The notes: generated from the letters alone by a model not told the origin. 64,000 bases of DNA from Alphaproteobacteria bacterium (GCA_028871455.1 JAGWNF010000001.1:20349-84348); one strand, 5' to 3'; shown: positions 29,100 through 38,178, numbered from the stretch's first letter. Numbers and translations are program-made.

Positions 29100-30842
29100 T
29101 CAGCCAGCCGTCGCGCGGGTGGGAAGGTCGGGATTGCCGCCACGCCGATTTCCGGCGTCGCGGACCAACCGATCGGGCGGCAGCGTGACAGTCACGATGG
29201 TGCCCTCGCCGACCCGGCTCTGCAGCGTGATCTCTCCGCCATGGAGGCGCACGAGGCCGCGGGTGATCGCCAACCCCAGGCCAGTGCCCTCGATCTTGTG
29301 GATCGCGTCGCGGTGCGCGCGTTCGAATGGCGTGAAGACGCGCTCGATCGCGTCGGCCGGTATCCCGACGCCGGTATCGGACACGCGGATCGTCAGCCCC
29401 TCACGATCGCCGAACGACACGGTGACGCCGACCTCGCCGCCCTCGGGGGTGTACTTGACCGCATTGGAAAGCAGGTTCAGCAGTATTTGGCGGATGGCCT
29501 TCGGATCGGCGGTGATCATCACTTCGTGAGGCACGGCTGTGGTGACCGCGATGGATTTGGTTTGCGCCGGGATCGTGATCAGCGCGACGGCATCCTCGAT
29601 CGCCCCGGTCAATGACATGCGCTCGTCATGCAATTCGAGCCGTCCGGCCTCGATCTTGGCCATTTCCAGAAGATCATCAATTAACGCCAAAAGATGCCTG
29701 CCGCTCGACTGAATAAGCCGTGCATAGTCGACATATTTTTTGTCCGTGAGCGGTTCGTGCGCCTGCGCGCCGATCAGCGACGAGAAGCCGATGATCGCGT
29801 TGAGCGGCGTGCGCAATTCGTGACTGGTTTTCGCCAGGAACATGGACTTCACCTTGTTCGCATTCTCGGCCTCACGCCGCTCGCTCATCAGTGCGACGAT
29901 GGTAAGGACGTTCATGGCCAACAGCACGACGAGCGTGCCGACCAGCTGAAGTGGATTGGCGAGAGAGTGATTCTGGAACGGCCCATAGCCCGCGACCGTG
30001 CCTGCGGTCGCGACGATAGCCACCAGCGACACCAGGGTATAGGCGGAGCGCAGCGACATCCGCAGCGCGATCCATGATAGCGGCACCACGAGGAGGAACG
30101 GGAACGCGGAACGAATGTAGGTTCCGCGGAGCGGCGGGGTCAGAAACAGGACGACGCTGACCGCGGCGATCCAGGCCCACACTGCCAAATCGCGGCGGCT
30201 GAAGCCGCCGGGCGTGCCACTCAGCTCGAATTCTGATTCTTGTTCAAGACCGAGCCATAGAATCAATGCCGGCGCGAGATATAGCGTGCCGCCGCTGTCG
30301 GACAGCCACCAGTTCACCCAGATCGAATAGAACAAGGCCAGACTGGGATGGCCGAGCGTCGTCGCGATTGCGCCACCGGTGGCGGTGATCGCCGGATTCA
30401 AAAATGTCGTACAAACGAGAAAAGCGAGCACCCCGGCGAACGAAGTGAACAAGCCGCTGCACGGCCGCAGCCGCCGCAGGACCATCGCGCCAACGACCGG
30501 GCCAAGGCCGTTGGTGACCGAGATGATCGTGGTGACGTACAGCTCCGGCGCAAATAGCAGATCGTTGGTGAGAAACGATCCCAGAAAAATGCCTGGCAGG
30601 AGGCGCGCTTCGCCGACCATGGCCGCCACCATTGCGACGCCCGCCGGCAACCAGATCGGCGCTGGAAAGAGTCCGTAAGCCGCGAAAAACCGGGCAACCG
30701 CGAAACCCAACGCGAAATACAACGCGGTGACAACGACATTGGCGATCAGCCAAGCAAACGGCCCGCGTTCGTCGACGATCGCGAGAACCCAGGGGCCCTT
30801 CCCGCGCATGCGCCCACCCCGACGATTCAGATCAGACGGCAT
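29100..30842 (-). CDS. Sensor histidine kinase with MASE1 membrane domain (orphan)
   Basis: Integral-membrane sensor kinase of 580 aa. The N-terminal 310 residues form about eight transmembrane helices with the MASE1 pattern (PIWLPAGVAMVAAMVGEARLL). HisKA holds the phospho-accepting His in AKTSHELRTPLNAIIGFSSL. The ATPase domain has the N box IRQILLNLLSNAVKYTPEGG, G1 RVSDTGVGIP and G2 GTGLGLAITRGLVRLHGG. There is no receiver or PAS domain, and no response regulator is adjacent, so partner and signal are unknown. A start at the ATG of MRGKGPWVL (30809) is an alternative. Confidence 0.92.
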   Translation of the reverse strand: MPSDLNRRGGRMRGKGPWVLAIVDERGPFAWLIANVVVTALYFALGFAVARFFAAYGLFPAPIWLPAGVAMVAAMVGEARLLPGIFLGSFLTNDLLFAPELYVTTIISVTNGLGPVVGAMVLRRLRPCSGLFTSFAGVLAFLVCTTFLNPAITATGGAIATTLGHPSLALFYSIWVNWWLSDSGGTLYLAPALILWLGLEQESEFELSGTPGGFSRRDLAVWAWIAAVSVVLFLTPPLRGTYIRSAFPFLLVVPLSWIALRMSLRSAYTLVSLVAIVATAGTVAGYGPFQNHSLANPLQLVGTLVVLLAMNVLTIVALMSERREAENANKVKSMFLAKTSHELRTPLNAIIGFSSLIGAQAHEPLTDKKYVDYARLIQSSGRHLLALIDDLLEMAKIEAGRLELHDERMSLTGAIEDAVALITIPAQTKSIAVTTAVPHEVMITADPKAIRQILLNLLSNAVKYTPEGGEVGVTVSFGDREGLTIRVSDTGVGIPADAIERVFTPFERAHRDAIHKIEGTGLGLAITRGLVRLHGGEITLQSRVGEGTIVTVTLPPDRLVRDAGNRRGGNPDLPTRATAG

Positions 30843-31401
30843 GATGTCCCGGACACGGCAACAGATAGTACCTCACACACACGCGCGCGCGAAGCGCGGC
30901 AGCAGCGACCGTGACGGAAGGATGGCCACGCCGAACGCCGACTCGACGAGTCGGGCGGTCAAGCCCGGGAGGAAAACCGCGCCCCATCCTTGCGCGCGTA
31001 GCCCGTGACTCGCAGATCCGTCGCCTGAACAGCTTTCAGGCGCTCGATCAATTCCATCAGACGATGACCTGGAATCGCGACCGTCAGCTCGCTGTCCGAC
31101 ATGCCAGTGCGTTCGCGGCTCAAGGCGCAGCCGGTCGAAGCCGCAATCAGACGTCGTCTTGCCGATGACCGGGCGGCGGCCGCAATCGTTCGCCGGTTCG
31201 CGTTGAAAGTTCGCCCACGTCCCTCACGCGGACGGCCGACGTTCCTTCACGATTTGGTTATCGTTTGATTAATTGCGCCGACGTTGAGGCTTAAGGGCGC
31301 CTCCGCGGTTGTCAATCGCAAAGTGGCACCTATGCCCGTCTGCCCGGTATCGGCGCCGACTTAAGCAATTTCCAACCACGCGGCCGGTAGGATTGCGGCG
31401 C
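30843..31401. other. Intergenic region between divergent kinase and glycosyltransferase-like genes
   Basis: About 560 bases without a convincing gene. The minus strand holds one short ORF at 30959-31102 (47 codons, beginning MSDSELTVAIPGHRLMELIE) that reads like protein but has no SD sequence and no family I recognise. Near the right end an AT-richer stretch (about 31240-31275) may hold the promoter of the rightward gene. No repeats or RNA genes were seen. Confidence 0.35.
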
Positions 31402-32343
31402 ATGCTCTACCGACTGCGCAAACAGCTCCATACGCGGCGTTTCGAATGGATCACACGCGGCATCCGCGCGACGCCGCCGGTTCGCGTGATGCCGGCGCCG
31501 TGGACATTCGTCAGCATGGTCGGCGACGATGACGTCCACCTCTATCTGCTGGCGATGAAGACACTGTACCGCCGGCTGCAGCGTGGCAACGTCGTCGCGA
31601 TCGTCGCTTGCACCATGCCGGCGGCGCGCCGCGATCTGCTCGCGGAGCACGTCGACGGCATTCGCTTCGAAGCGCTGGAGGCGATCGACACCGGCCGTTG
31701 CCAGCGCGGCGGCACATGGGAGCGGTTGATCCACATCCTCAATCGGACGCGCGACGGTTACGTGATTCAGGTCGATTGCGACACGCTAGCGCAAGGTACC
31801 AATCTCGACGAGGTCGCGTATTGCGCCGCCAACAATTTGCCCTTCACCTTAAGCGACGGCTGGCCTCTAGTCACCATGCGCGCGGCGGCCGAAGCTGCGC
31901 GCGCGATCCCCGGCAACCAACCCGGCATCGTTGCCGAGCGCCTTCTCGACCGTTACCCGAATAGCGACCGCTTGCTCTATGTGCGCGGCTCGTCCGGCTT
32001 TGCCGGCTTTGCCAAGGGCGGATTCAGCCGCGACCGGCTCGACGAATTCGATGCCAACATGTCGACGTTGACGGGTGCAAGCTGGCGCGGCTGGGGCACC
32101 GAGCAATGCGCGTCGAATTTCGTCGTGGCGAATTCGCCGCGGCCGGTAGTGCTGCCATTCCCGTCATATTCCTGCTTCTTCCCTGGCGGACCGCGCAACG
32201 AAGCGAAACTCCTGCATTTCATCGGCAGTCACCGCTTTGACGAGAACTTCTACGCCCAGCAAGCGCTCGCGGCGATCGCCGATCTGGCCGCCAGGTCCGG
32301 TGTGAAGCCGGCGGCATCGCGGCCCGAGCGCGCCATCGGCTGA
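31402..32343 (+). CDS. Predicted glycosyltransferase-like protein, unassigned
   Basis: A cytoplasmic 313-residue protein that I cannot assign to a named family. The ATG at 31402 has TAGGA upstream. Features hinting at a GT-A-like transferase are a central DxD-type motif in VIQVDCDTLAQG, preceded by the Rossmann-like stretch TFVSMVGDDDVHLYLLAMKT, and a later GWGTEQCASNFVVANSP that resembles the acceptor-site region of such enzymes. LSDGWPLVTMRAAAEAARA lies between them. There is no signal peptide or transmembrane segment. Neighbours (kinase, LysE exporter) give no pathway. A sugar transferase acting on a surface glycan is a guess. Confidence 0.5.
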   Translation: MLYRLRKQLHTRRFEWITRGIRATPPVRVMPAPWTFVSMVGDDDVHLYLLAMKTLYRRLQRGNVVAIVACTMPAARRDLLAEHVDGIRFEALEAIDTGRCQRGGTWERLIHILNRTRDGYVIQVDCDTLAQGTNLDEVAYCAANNLPFTLSDGWPLVTMRAAAEAARAIPGNQPGIVAERLLDRYPNSDRLLYVRGSSGFAGFAKGGFSRDRLDEFDANMSTLTGASWRGWGTEQCASNFVVANSPRPVVLPFPSYSCFFPGGPRNEAKLLHFIGSHRFDENFYAQQALAAIADLAARSGVKPAASRPERAIG

Positions 32344-32420
32344 CCAGCGGCGTCGCGGCCGGCTGGCCGCTGACCCCGCAACTGGACTATGGTCCGCCGC
32401 AAGTCGGCCGGACCGGAGTC

Positions 32421-33041
32421 ATGCTGGTTCTCACTTTCTTCAAGGGCGTCGTCGTCGGTCTCGTGATTGCCATTCCAGTCGGACCGGCTGGAATGCTGTG
32501 CGTTCGCCGCACCGTCGTCGAAGGCGCAATCTTCGGTTTGGTTTCCGGAATCGGCGCAGCCTGCGCCGACGCCTTCTTCGGCGCCATTGCCGGCTTCGGC
32601 CTGACATTCATCCGCGACTGGCTCTTCACCTGGCGTGACATGCTGGGCCTAGGTGGCGGCACGTTCCTTTTGATCGTCGGCGTGAAGGGTCTGCTGGCAC
32701 CGCGCCCCGTGAAGATCGCGCCGATCGGTCACGAACGCCTAGCCGCCGCATTCGCTTCGACCTTCGCGCTGGCCATTACCAATCCGATCACCATCCTGGC
32801 TTTCGCCGCGATCTTCACCCAGATCGGCTTCGATCCGGCGTCCGGCACGTTCAGCATCATGACGCTGGTGCTTGGCGTTTTTTCCGGTTCGCTCGCCTGG
32901 TGGGTGAGTCTGTGCCTGGCTGCACCCGCGCTGCGGCGAGTAGGCATGACGTGGTTGCCACGGTTCTCGGGCGCGTTGTTGACCGCGTCGGGTATCGGCC
33001 TGCTCGGCGCTGCCGCGGCGCGGCTAGCCGGCCTGTTGTGA
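32421..33041 (+). CDS. LysE/RhtB family exporter
   Basis: Six-helix inner-membrane exporter of amino acids or similar small molecules (206 aa). The family signature is near the N-terminus: GLVIAIPVGPAGMLCVRRTV followed by GAIFGLVSGIGAACADAFFG. The central ITNPITILAFAAIFTQIGF is the second LysE hallmark. The substrate cannot be predicted. Its TGA overlaps the GTG of the MscS gene (GTGA), so the two are coupled. Confidence 0.92.
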   Translation: MLVLTFFKGVVVGLVIAIPVGPAGMLCVRRTVVEGAIFGLVSGIGAACADAFFGAIAGFGLTFIRDWLFTWRDMLGLGGGTFLLIVGVKGLLAPRPVKIAPIGHERLAAAFASTFALAITNPITILAFAAIFTQIGFDPASGTFSIMTLVLGVFSGSLAWWVSLCLAAPALRRVGMTWLPRFSGALLTASGIGLLGAAAARLAGLL

Positions 33042-35317
33042 ACCGTTGGCGGCAATCGCCCGGCCCGCTAAGCTTGCGGTGCTTGAACGCCTTTCGCTCT
33101 CTGCGCCCGCTCGTTCTCGTGCTCGGTCTGCTCTTAGAGCTGACCGCACCCGCCGCCTTCGCGCAATCGTCTTCGGTGTCTTCCGGCTCAGCCACCGCCG
33201 CCCAGTCCGCGGAACCGGTCACGGCCGAGGATCTGCAGAATCTTGTCAATACCATCCAGGATCCGGCGGCACGGGCGAAATTGGTCAAGGAACTCCAGGG
33301 CCTGATCGCCGCGCAGCGGGGCGTGCAACAGAAATCTCCCGCCCATGCAGTGCGCAACTTCTTCGCCACGTTGTCGGACGGGGCACACGCCGTCGGCGGA
33401 GAAATCCTCGCTGCTGCCACAGTGGTGGTCGACGCGCCGCGCGTTGTCGCGTGGTTGCGCGACCAGGCAGGCAATGCCGAGGTCCGGCAACGATGGGAGG
33501 AAGTCAGCACGCGGCTGGCAATCCTTTTCGGCCTAGCCGTCGTCGCCGACTGGCTGGTGTGGTTCCTGCTGCGCGGCGCGACCGCAGCTTTCGCTGCGCG
33601 GAGCGGCGAAACAACCGGCGGGCGCATCGCCTATCTGCTTCTCAACGCCATCTTCGAGGCCTTGCCGATTGCAGCGTTCGCGGCGACGGCATTTGTCGTA
33701 TTGCCACTGACCGCGCCGCATTTCGTCACCGAGCGCGTGGCAATCACCGTGATCTCGGCCTATCTGTGGTCGCGCGCAATCGCGGCCGCCGCACGGATCG
33801 TATTGCTGTCACCGAACGCCTTGGCGCTTTATCGGCTCGGCGAAGAAACACGGAATTACCTTTACATCTGGATCCGGCGGTTTGCCAATTTCTGGCTTTA
33901 CGGATTCGCGATTGCCGGCTGCGGCTGGTGGCTGGGCGTGCCCGGTGCGATCTACGCGATTCTCCTGCGCGTCGTCATTTTGATTCTTGGCCTGCTGGCG
34001 ATCATTTTCGTCCTACAAAACCGAATGACGGTGGCCCAGTGTCTGCGGGGGCCGGCTGTCGTTCCCTCCGGCCGTGGACACGGTTGGCGGCTATTGCGTC
34101 AACGCCTGGCCGACGCGTGGCATATTCTGGCGGTTATCGTCATCATCGGCGCGTTCGGCATCTCGGCGCTGCACATCCAGGGCGGCTTCGTCTTTCTGGT
34201 GCGTGCGACGTTGCTCAGCGTCGTCGTCGTGCTGGCGGCTGTGCTGGCGGCGCAGTTCGTTGACCGAACCAGCGAGCGCGGTTTCGCGATCAACCCGGAG
34301 CTCAAGTCGCGGTTCCCGACACTTGAGGCTCGCACCAATCGCTACATTCCTGCCGTGATGACGCTCACGTCGGTTGCGATCTATGTCATCGCGGCCCTTG
34401 CGGTGTTGCAAGCCTGGGGCATCGATTCGTTTCTCTGGCTGCAGGCAACCGCCGCAAGCCCCGCCTTCGCTAGCATCGCTAGCATCGCCATCGTTCTCGC
34501 CGCCGCCGTGGCCGCGTGGGAGGCGTTCGTACTCGCCGTTGAGCACCATATGTTGCGATACGAAGACGACAGTCGCCGGCGGGCGCGCGCCCGGACCATG
34601 GTGCCGTTTCTTCACATCATAGCGCTAGTGATTCTGAGCGTGATCGTCGTCTTCGCCGTGCTCGGCGCGCTCGGCATCAATATCGGCGCGTTGCTTGCTG
34701 GCGCCGGGGTGTTCGGCATCATCGCCGGCCTCGGATCGCAGTCGATCATCAAGGATTTCATGACCAGCATCGCTGTGCTAGTCGACGATACGTTTGCCGT
34801 CGGTGACGTGGTCAACCTAGGCAACGATCATACCGGCATGGTCGAGGCGATGTCGATCCGTACAATCAAACTACGCGCTTTCGACGGATCGCTGCACACC
34901 GTGCCGTTCAGCGAGGCGAAAGTCATCCAGAACTTGACCAAGGATTATTCGTATTACTTGGCAAACGTCGGCGTTGCCTATCACGAGGATACCGATCGCG
35001 TGGTCAAGGTCCTGGTTCAGGTCGTCGAGGAAATGCGCAAGGAAAAGACGTTTTCGCACTGGATCTTGGAGCCGCTCGACGTCGTCGGTGTCGATCGCTT
35101 CGCCGATTCGGCCGTCATCATCCTGGTGCGGATTAAGACGCTGCCGATTCGCCAATGGGTGGTTGGCCGCGAATTCAATCGGCGGATGAAGCAGGCCTTC
35201 GACCGCGAGGGCATCGAGATACCGTTCCCGGCGCGGACGATCTATTTCGGCGCCGGTGGCGATGACGCGGCCGCGCCATCACGCGCCGGTGCAAAGGTCG
35301 ACCGCAAGTCGAGCTAG
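33038..35317 (+). CDS. MscS-family mechanosensitive ion channel (large form)
   Basis: Inner-membrane channel releasing solutes on hypo-osmotic shock. The GTG at 33038 overlaps the LysE stop and is followed by a signal-like segment (LVLVLGLLLELTAPAAFAQ). A periplasmic helical region about 50-150 precedes roughly ten membrane helices. The conserved pore and beta domain is near the C-terminus: GVFGIIAGLGSQSIIKDFMT, VDDTFAVGDVVNLG, then IRTIKLRAFDGSLHTVPFSE. 759 aa places it among the long MscS-like proteins. It ends on recX, sharing a CTAG stop. Confidence 0.92.
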   Translation: MNRWRQSPGPLSLRCLNAFRSLRPLVLVLGLLLELTAPAAFAQSSSVSSGSATAAQSAEPVTAEDLQNLVNTIQDPAARAKLVKELQGLIAAQRGVQQKSPAHAVRNFFATLSDGAHAVGGEILAAATVVVDAPRVVAWLRDQAGNAEVRQRWEEVSTRLAILFGLAVVADWLVWFLLRGATAAFAARSGETTGGRIAYLLLNAIFEALPIAAFAATAFVVLPLTAPHFVTERVAITVISAYLWSRAIAAAARIVLLSPNALALYRLGEETRNYLYIWIRRFANFWLYGFAIAGCGWWLGVPGAIYAILLRVVILILGLLAIIFVLQNRMTVAQCLRGPAVVPSGRGHGWRLLRQRLADAWHILAVIVIIGAFGISALHIQGGFVFLVRATLLSVVVVLAAVLAAQFVDRTSERGFAINPELKSRFPTLEARTNRYIPAVMTLTSVAIYVIAALAVLQAWGIDSFLWLQATAASPAFASIASIAIVLAAAVAAWEAFVLAVEHHMLRYEDDSRRRARARTMVPFLHIIALVILSVIVVFAVLGALGINIGALLAGAGVFGIIAGLGSQSIIKDFMTSIAVLVDDTFAVGDVVNLGNDHTGMVEAMSIRTIKLRAFDGSLHTVPFSEAKVIQNLTKDYSYYLANVGVAYHEDTDRVVKVLVQVVEEMRKEKTFSHWILEPLDVVGVDRFADSAVIILVRIKTLPIRQWVVGREFNRRMKQAFDREGIEIPFPARTIYFGAGGDDAAAPSRAGAKVDRKSS

Positions 35318-35904
35318 TCCGGCATTTGAGCTTCGCCGCGTATCCATACCTCAAGCGTCGCCGAATCCGGCGCACTGAGGGCCCGGTGCGCAACGGCCAG
35401 ACCGAAACCAGCGCGTGCCAGCGTCGCCAAGTCCTTCTGCCGCATGGCAGCGCGTTGACCAGCCGAGCGGCACGGACCCAGCCGACGGCGCAGAACCAAG
35501 GCGCACGCTGCAGCGAATTCACCAGCGTCCGAACCACCGCCATCGAGTTGTGCCACGGTTTCGTTGACGAGATCGGCCCCAACGCCTTTCTGCCGTAGCT
35601 TGCCGCGAATGCCAAAGCGCGATGTGCCGCGGCGTCGCAGGCTCGCGGCCTTCTGCGCCGCGTAAGCGCGATCGTCAATCAAGCCGGAACGCAGGAACCT
35701 GGCGATCAACGCGTCCACCAGTTCGGCGCCGGCGGCAGGATCGTCGTCATGCGCCGCCGCCGCGCGCTCGACCCGCCGCATCAGGACGCGGCGCAGGTTG
35801 CCGCTCGAGCTCGCGTAGCGGCTGAGATAGTGGAGCGCCACGTTCTCGATCCGCTCGGCCGTCATGCGGCGCGGAAGCTTGCGCGGCTTGCGGGGGTCTG
35901 CCAT
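35314..35904 (-). CDS. recX: Regulatory protein RecX
   Basis: Modulator of RecA filaments built from tandem three-helix repeats. The ATG at 35904 gives MADPRKPRKLPRRMTAERIE; a TTG farther upstream is less likely. Repeat-type sequences are VALHYLSRYASSSGNLRRVL, LIDDRAYAAQKAASLRRRGT, GKLRQKGVGADLVNETVAQL and ALVLRRRLGPCRS. 196 aa is within the family range. It converges with the MscS gene; recA is not in the window. Confidence 0.85.
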   Translation of the reverse strand: MADPRKPRKLPRRMTAERIENVALHYLSRYASSSGNLRRVLMRRVERAAAAHDDDPAAGAELVDALIARFLRSGLIDDRAYAAQKAASLRRRGTSRFGIRGKLRQKGVGADLVNETVAQLDGGGSDAGEFAAACALVLRRRLGPCRSAGQRAAMRQKDLATLARAGFGLAVAHRALSAPDSATLEVWIRGEAQMPD

Positions 35905-35972
35905 CTCCGGATCTCTTGGCGCCAAGCGCGCCTGCCCTGATAAGCTTCGCCGCCTTGGAGGCGAGATTCAAC

Positions 35973-36776
35973 ATGGACGCGACCGGCGGTCCATCGGCAC
36001 GGAGAATCGGCGCGGTCAACTGGCTCGGCCTGTGGACGCTTTACGTCCGCGAGGTGCGCCGGTTCCTCAAGGTTTACATGCAGACCGTCGCGGCGCCCGT
36101 CGTCACCACCCTGCTGTTCCTGGCGATCTTCCTGCTCGCGCTTGGCGGTCAACAGCGCATGATCGGCACAGTGTCGTACCCCGTATTCCTCGCGCCAGGC
36201 CTGGTAATGATGGCGATAGTACAGAACGCATTCGCCAACACGTCATCCTCGCTGATGATCGCGAAGATTCAGGGCAACATCGTTGACGTGTTGATGCCGC
36301 CGCTGAGTCCGGGCGAGCTGGTCTGGGGTTTTGCCTTGGGCGGCGTGACGCGCGGTCTCGTCGTCGGTGTCGTCGTCGCTGTGGTGATCGCCGTTTTTGT
36401 GCCGACACATATCTACGATTTCGGCCTGACGCTATTCCACGCTGCTGCGGCCTCACTCTGCCTGTCGTTGCTTGGCATCATCGGCGCGATCTGGGCGGAT
36501 AAGTTCGATCACATCGCCGCCGTTACCAACTTCGTCGTCACCCCGCTGTCGTTCCTCTCGGGCACCTTCTATTCAATCGACTTCCTGCCGCCGCCGTGGC
36601 GCGAGATTGCCTTATTCAATCCATTTTTCTACATGATCGACGGATTCCGTTATGGCCTCACCGGCCACGCCGACAGCTCGCTCGCCGTTGGGGTCGGCGT
36701 CATGATCGCGACCAACGCGGCGCTCATCCTGTTGTGCCACGCGATGTTCAAGCGCGGCTATAAGCTGAAGGCGTAA
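35973..36776 (+). CDS. ABC-2 type transporter permease (NodJ-like), without adjacent ATPase
   Basis: Six-helix permease of 267 aa. The ATG at 35973 follows GGAGGCGAG; the first membrane segment starts after YVREVRRFLKVYMQTVAAPV. Family markers are MMAIVQNAFANTSSSLMIAK, the ABC-2 motif LSFLSGTFYSIDFLPPPW and FNPFFYMIDGFRYGLTG. The C-terminus is basic (KRGYKLKA). Such permeases are normally next to a CcmA-type ATPase gene, but recX and the argD leader flank it here, so the ATPase must be elsewhere or lost. The cargo is unknown. Confidence 0.88.
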   Translation: MDATGGPSARRIGAVNWLGLWTLYVREVRRFLKVYMQTVAAPVVTTLLFLAIFLLALGGQQRMIGTVSYPVFLAPGLVMMAIVQNAFANTSSSLMIAKIQGNIVDVLMPPLSPGELVWGFALGGVTRGLVVGVVVAVVIAVFVPTHIYDFGLTLFHAAAASLCLSLLGIIGAIWADKFDHIAAVTNFVVTPLSFLSGTFYSIDFLPPPWREIALFNPFFYMIDGFRYGLTGHADSSLAVGVGVMIATNAALILLCHAMFKRGYKLKA

Positions 36777-36819
36777 TCGGCGCTCCGGCTGGAACCGGCC
36801 GGACCCGATTCGCCCGGCG

Positions 36820-36849
36820 TTGACAGGCGCTTACGCGCCGCCTCATACT
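36820..36849 (+). promoter_or_regulatory. Promoter of the argD leader and argDF unit
   Basis: A perfect TTGACA (36820-36825) and CATACT (36844-36849, four of six) are 18 bases apart. The predicted start is about 36856, 27 bases before the leader-peptide ATG. The spacer contains GGCGC-TTAC-GCGCC (36826-36839), a short palindrome that could be an operator. Confidence 0.6.
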
Positions 36850-36882
36850 CCGCGCGCCTCCCCGGAGGACTGGAGCCAAGTG

Positions 36883-36957
36883 ATGAAGCGTGCAGACGGG
36901 CGGCTTGCCCGGCACGACCAGGAACCGCGAACGATCGCGCTGCCGCGACGACGCTGA
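36883..36957 (+). CDS. Putative arginine-rich leader peptide of argDF
   Basis: A 24-codon ORF starting at ATG 36883 with GGAG seven bases upstream, ideal SD spacing. It begins MKRADGRLARHDQEPR and ends Arg-Arg-Arg-stop. Seven of 24 residues are Arg; three of the seven codons are CGA, with the last three residues encoded CGA CGA CGC. It lies 51 bases before the argD start, downstream of a strong promoter, and its last codons form part of a hairpin whose loop is the leader stop codon. This is the layout of an amino-acid attenuation leader with Arg as sensed residue. I know of no described argD leader peptide of this kind; the call rests on sequence only. Confidence 0.6.
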   Translation: MKRADGRLARHDQEPRTIALPRRR

Positions 36958-36974
36958 GCGTCGCCGTCGTTCGC
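36927..36974 (+). promoter_or_regulatory. Two-part hairpin over the end of the leader ORF (candidate attenuator)
   Basis: The outer stem GCGAACGA (36927-36934) pairs perfectly with TCGTTCGC (36967-36974). The inner stem CGACGC (36949-36954) pairs perfectly with GCGTCG (36958-36963), with the leader TGA as loop. The last two Arg codons form the 5' arm of the inner stem. A ribosome stalled there would block both stems. A true U-tract is absent (ATTCCTGCATCTTCATT follows), so the mechanism could be Rho-dependent or translational rather than intrinsic termination. Confidence 0.5.
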
Positions 36975-37008
36975 ATTCCTGCATCTTCATTGCCGAGGAG
37001 AGAGTCCC

Positions 37009-38178
37009 GTGATTCCAGCCGTCATGCCGACCTACGCGCGGAGCGAACTCATGTTCGACCGCGGCGAAGGCCCCTATCTTTACGCGACGAACGGCCGGCG
37101 CTATCTCGATTTCTCGAGCGGCGTCGCGGTAACGTCGCTCGGCCACGCCCATCCGCGCCTCGTCGCCGCGCTCACCGAGCAGGCGCAGAAGCTGTGGCAT
37201 TGCTCGAACCTCTATCAGATCGCGGGTCAGAAGCGTCTGGCGGAACGGCTCGTCGCGTTGAGTTTCGCCGACACGGCCTTCTTCTGCAATTCCGGCGCCG
37301 AAGCGATGGAAGGCGCGATCAAGGTCGCGCGCAAATATCACGCGGTGGCGGGCCACGAGGAGCGCTATCGGCTGATCGCCTGCACTGGCTCGTTCCACGG
37401 CCGCACGCTGGCAACGCTGGCGGCCGCCGGCGCCGAGAAATATCTCAAGGGCTTCGGCCCGCCCGCGCCAGGTTTCGATCACGTCGCCTATGGTAACTTG
37501 AACGAGATGCGCGCCAAGGTCTCGAAGGAGACCGCCGGCATCATCGTGGAGCCGGTCCAGGGCGAAGGCGGATTGGCGGTCGCCTCGATTGACTACCTCA
37601 AGGACTTGCGCACGCTATGCGACGAGTTCGGCCTGTTGCTGATTTTTGACGAGGTGCAAACCGGCATGGGCCGTACCGGCAAGCTATTCGCGCACGAGTG
37701 GGCCGGCGTCACGCCGGACATCATGGCCCTCGCCAAGGGTCTCGGCGGCGGGTTTCCGATCGGTGCAGTGCTCGCCACCGAGACCGCGGCAAAAGGCATG
37801 ACCGCTGGCACGCACGGCTCGACCTTCGGCGGTAACCCGCTCGCTATGGCGGTCGCGAACGAAGTGCTCACGGTGATGACCGAGCCAGGGTTTCTCCCGC
37901 GTGTCGAGCGGATCGCTCATGCGCTGCGCAGCCGGCTCGAGGCGCTGGCCAAAGCGTATCCTAAAGTCTTTGCCGAGGTGCGCGGCAAGGGCTTGCTGGT
38001 AGGTTTCAAATGCGTGGTCCCCAACCTTGAAGTGGTCGAGAAGCTGCGCGGTGCCGGTCTGCTCACCGTCGCCGCGGGCGAGAACGTCGTGCGGCTACTG
38101 CCGCCGCTCATCATCGACGAGAGCCATGTCGAGGAGGCGGTCGGCATGATCAAAGCCGTTGCGGGATCGTGGTCATGA
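37009..38178 (+). CDS. argD: Acetylornithine aminotransferase
   Basis: PLP-dependent class III aminotransferase of arginine synthesis, possibly also acting in DAP synthesis. The GTG at 37009 follows GAGGAG. PLP contacts are [16 protein letters not shown] (about 95-110), [11 protein letters not shown] (214-224), and the Schiff-base K243 in [34 protein letters not shown] is the conserved C-terminal loop. 389 aa is typical. It overlaps argF by ATGA, so the two are coupled. An Arg-rich leader ORF with a hairpin precedes it. Confidence 0.96.
   Translation: MIPAVMPTYARSELMFDRGEGPYLYATNGRRYLDFSSGVAVTSLGHAHPRLVAALTEQAQKLWHCSNLYQIAGQKRLAERLVALSFADTAFFCNSGAEAMEGAIKVARKYHAVAGHEERYRLIACTGSFHGRTLATLAAAGAEKYLKGFGPPAPGFDHVAYGNLNEMRAKVSKETAGIIVEPVQGEGGLAVASIDYLKDLRTLCDEFGLLLIFDEVQTGMGRTGKLFAHEWAGVTPDIMALAKGLGGGFPIGAVLATETAAKGMTAGTHGSTFGGNPLAMAVANEVLTVMTEPGFLPRVERIAHALRSRLEALAKAYPKVFAEVRGKGLLVGFKCVVPNLEVVEKLRGAGLLTVAAGENVVRLLPPLIIDESHVEEAVGMIKAVAGSWS

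Noticed and set aside
30959..31102. 47-codon minus-strand ORF between the kinase and the glycosyltransferase-like gene
   Set aside because: No SD, no recognisable family and no operon context; mentioned only in the intergenic entry.
36927..36990. Canonical intrinsic terminator before argD
   Set aside because: The stems are good, but no uninterrupted T run follows; reported as a candidate attenuator with the mechanism left open.
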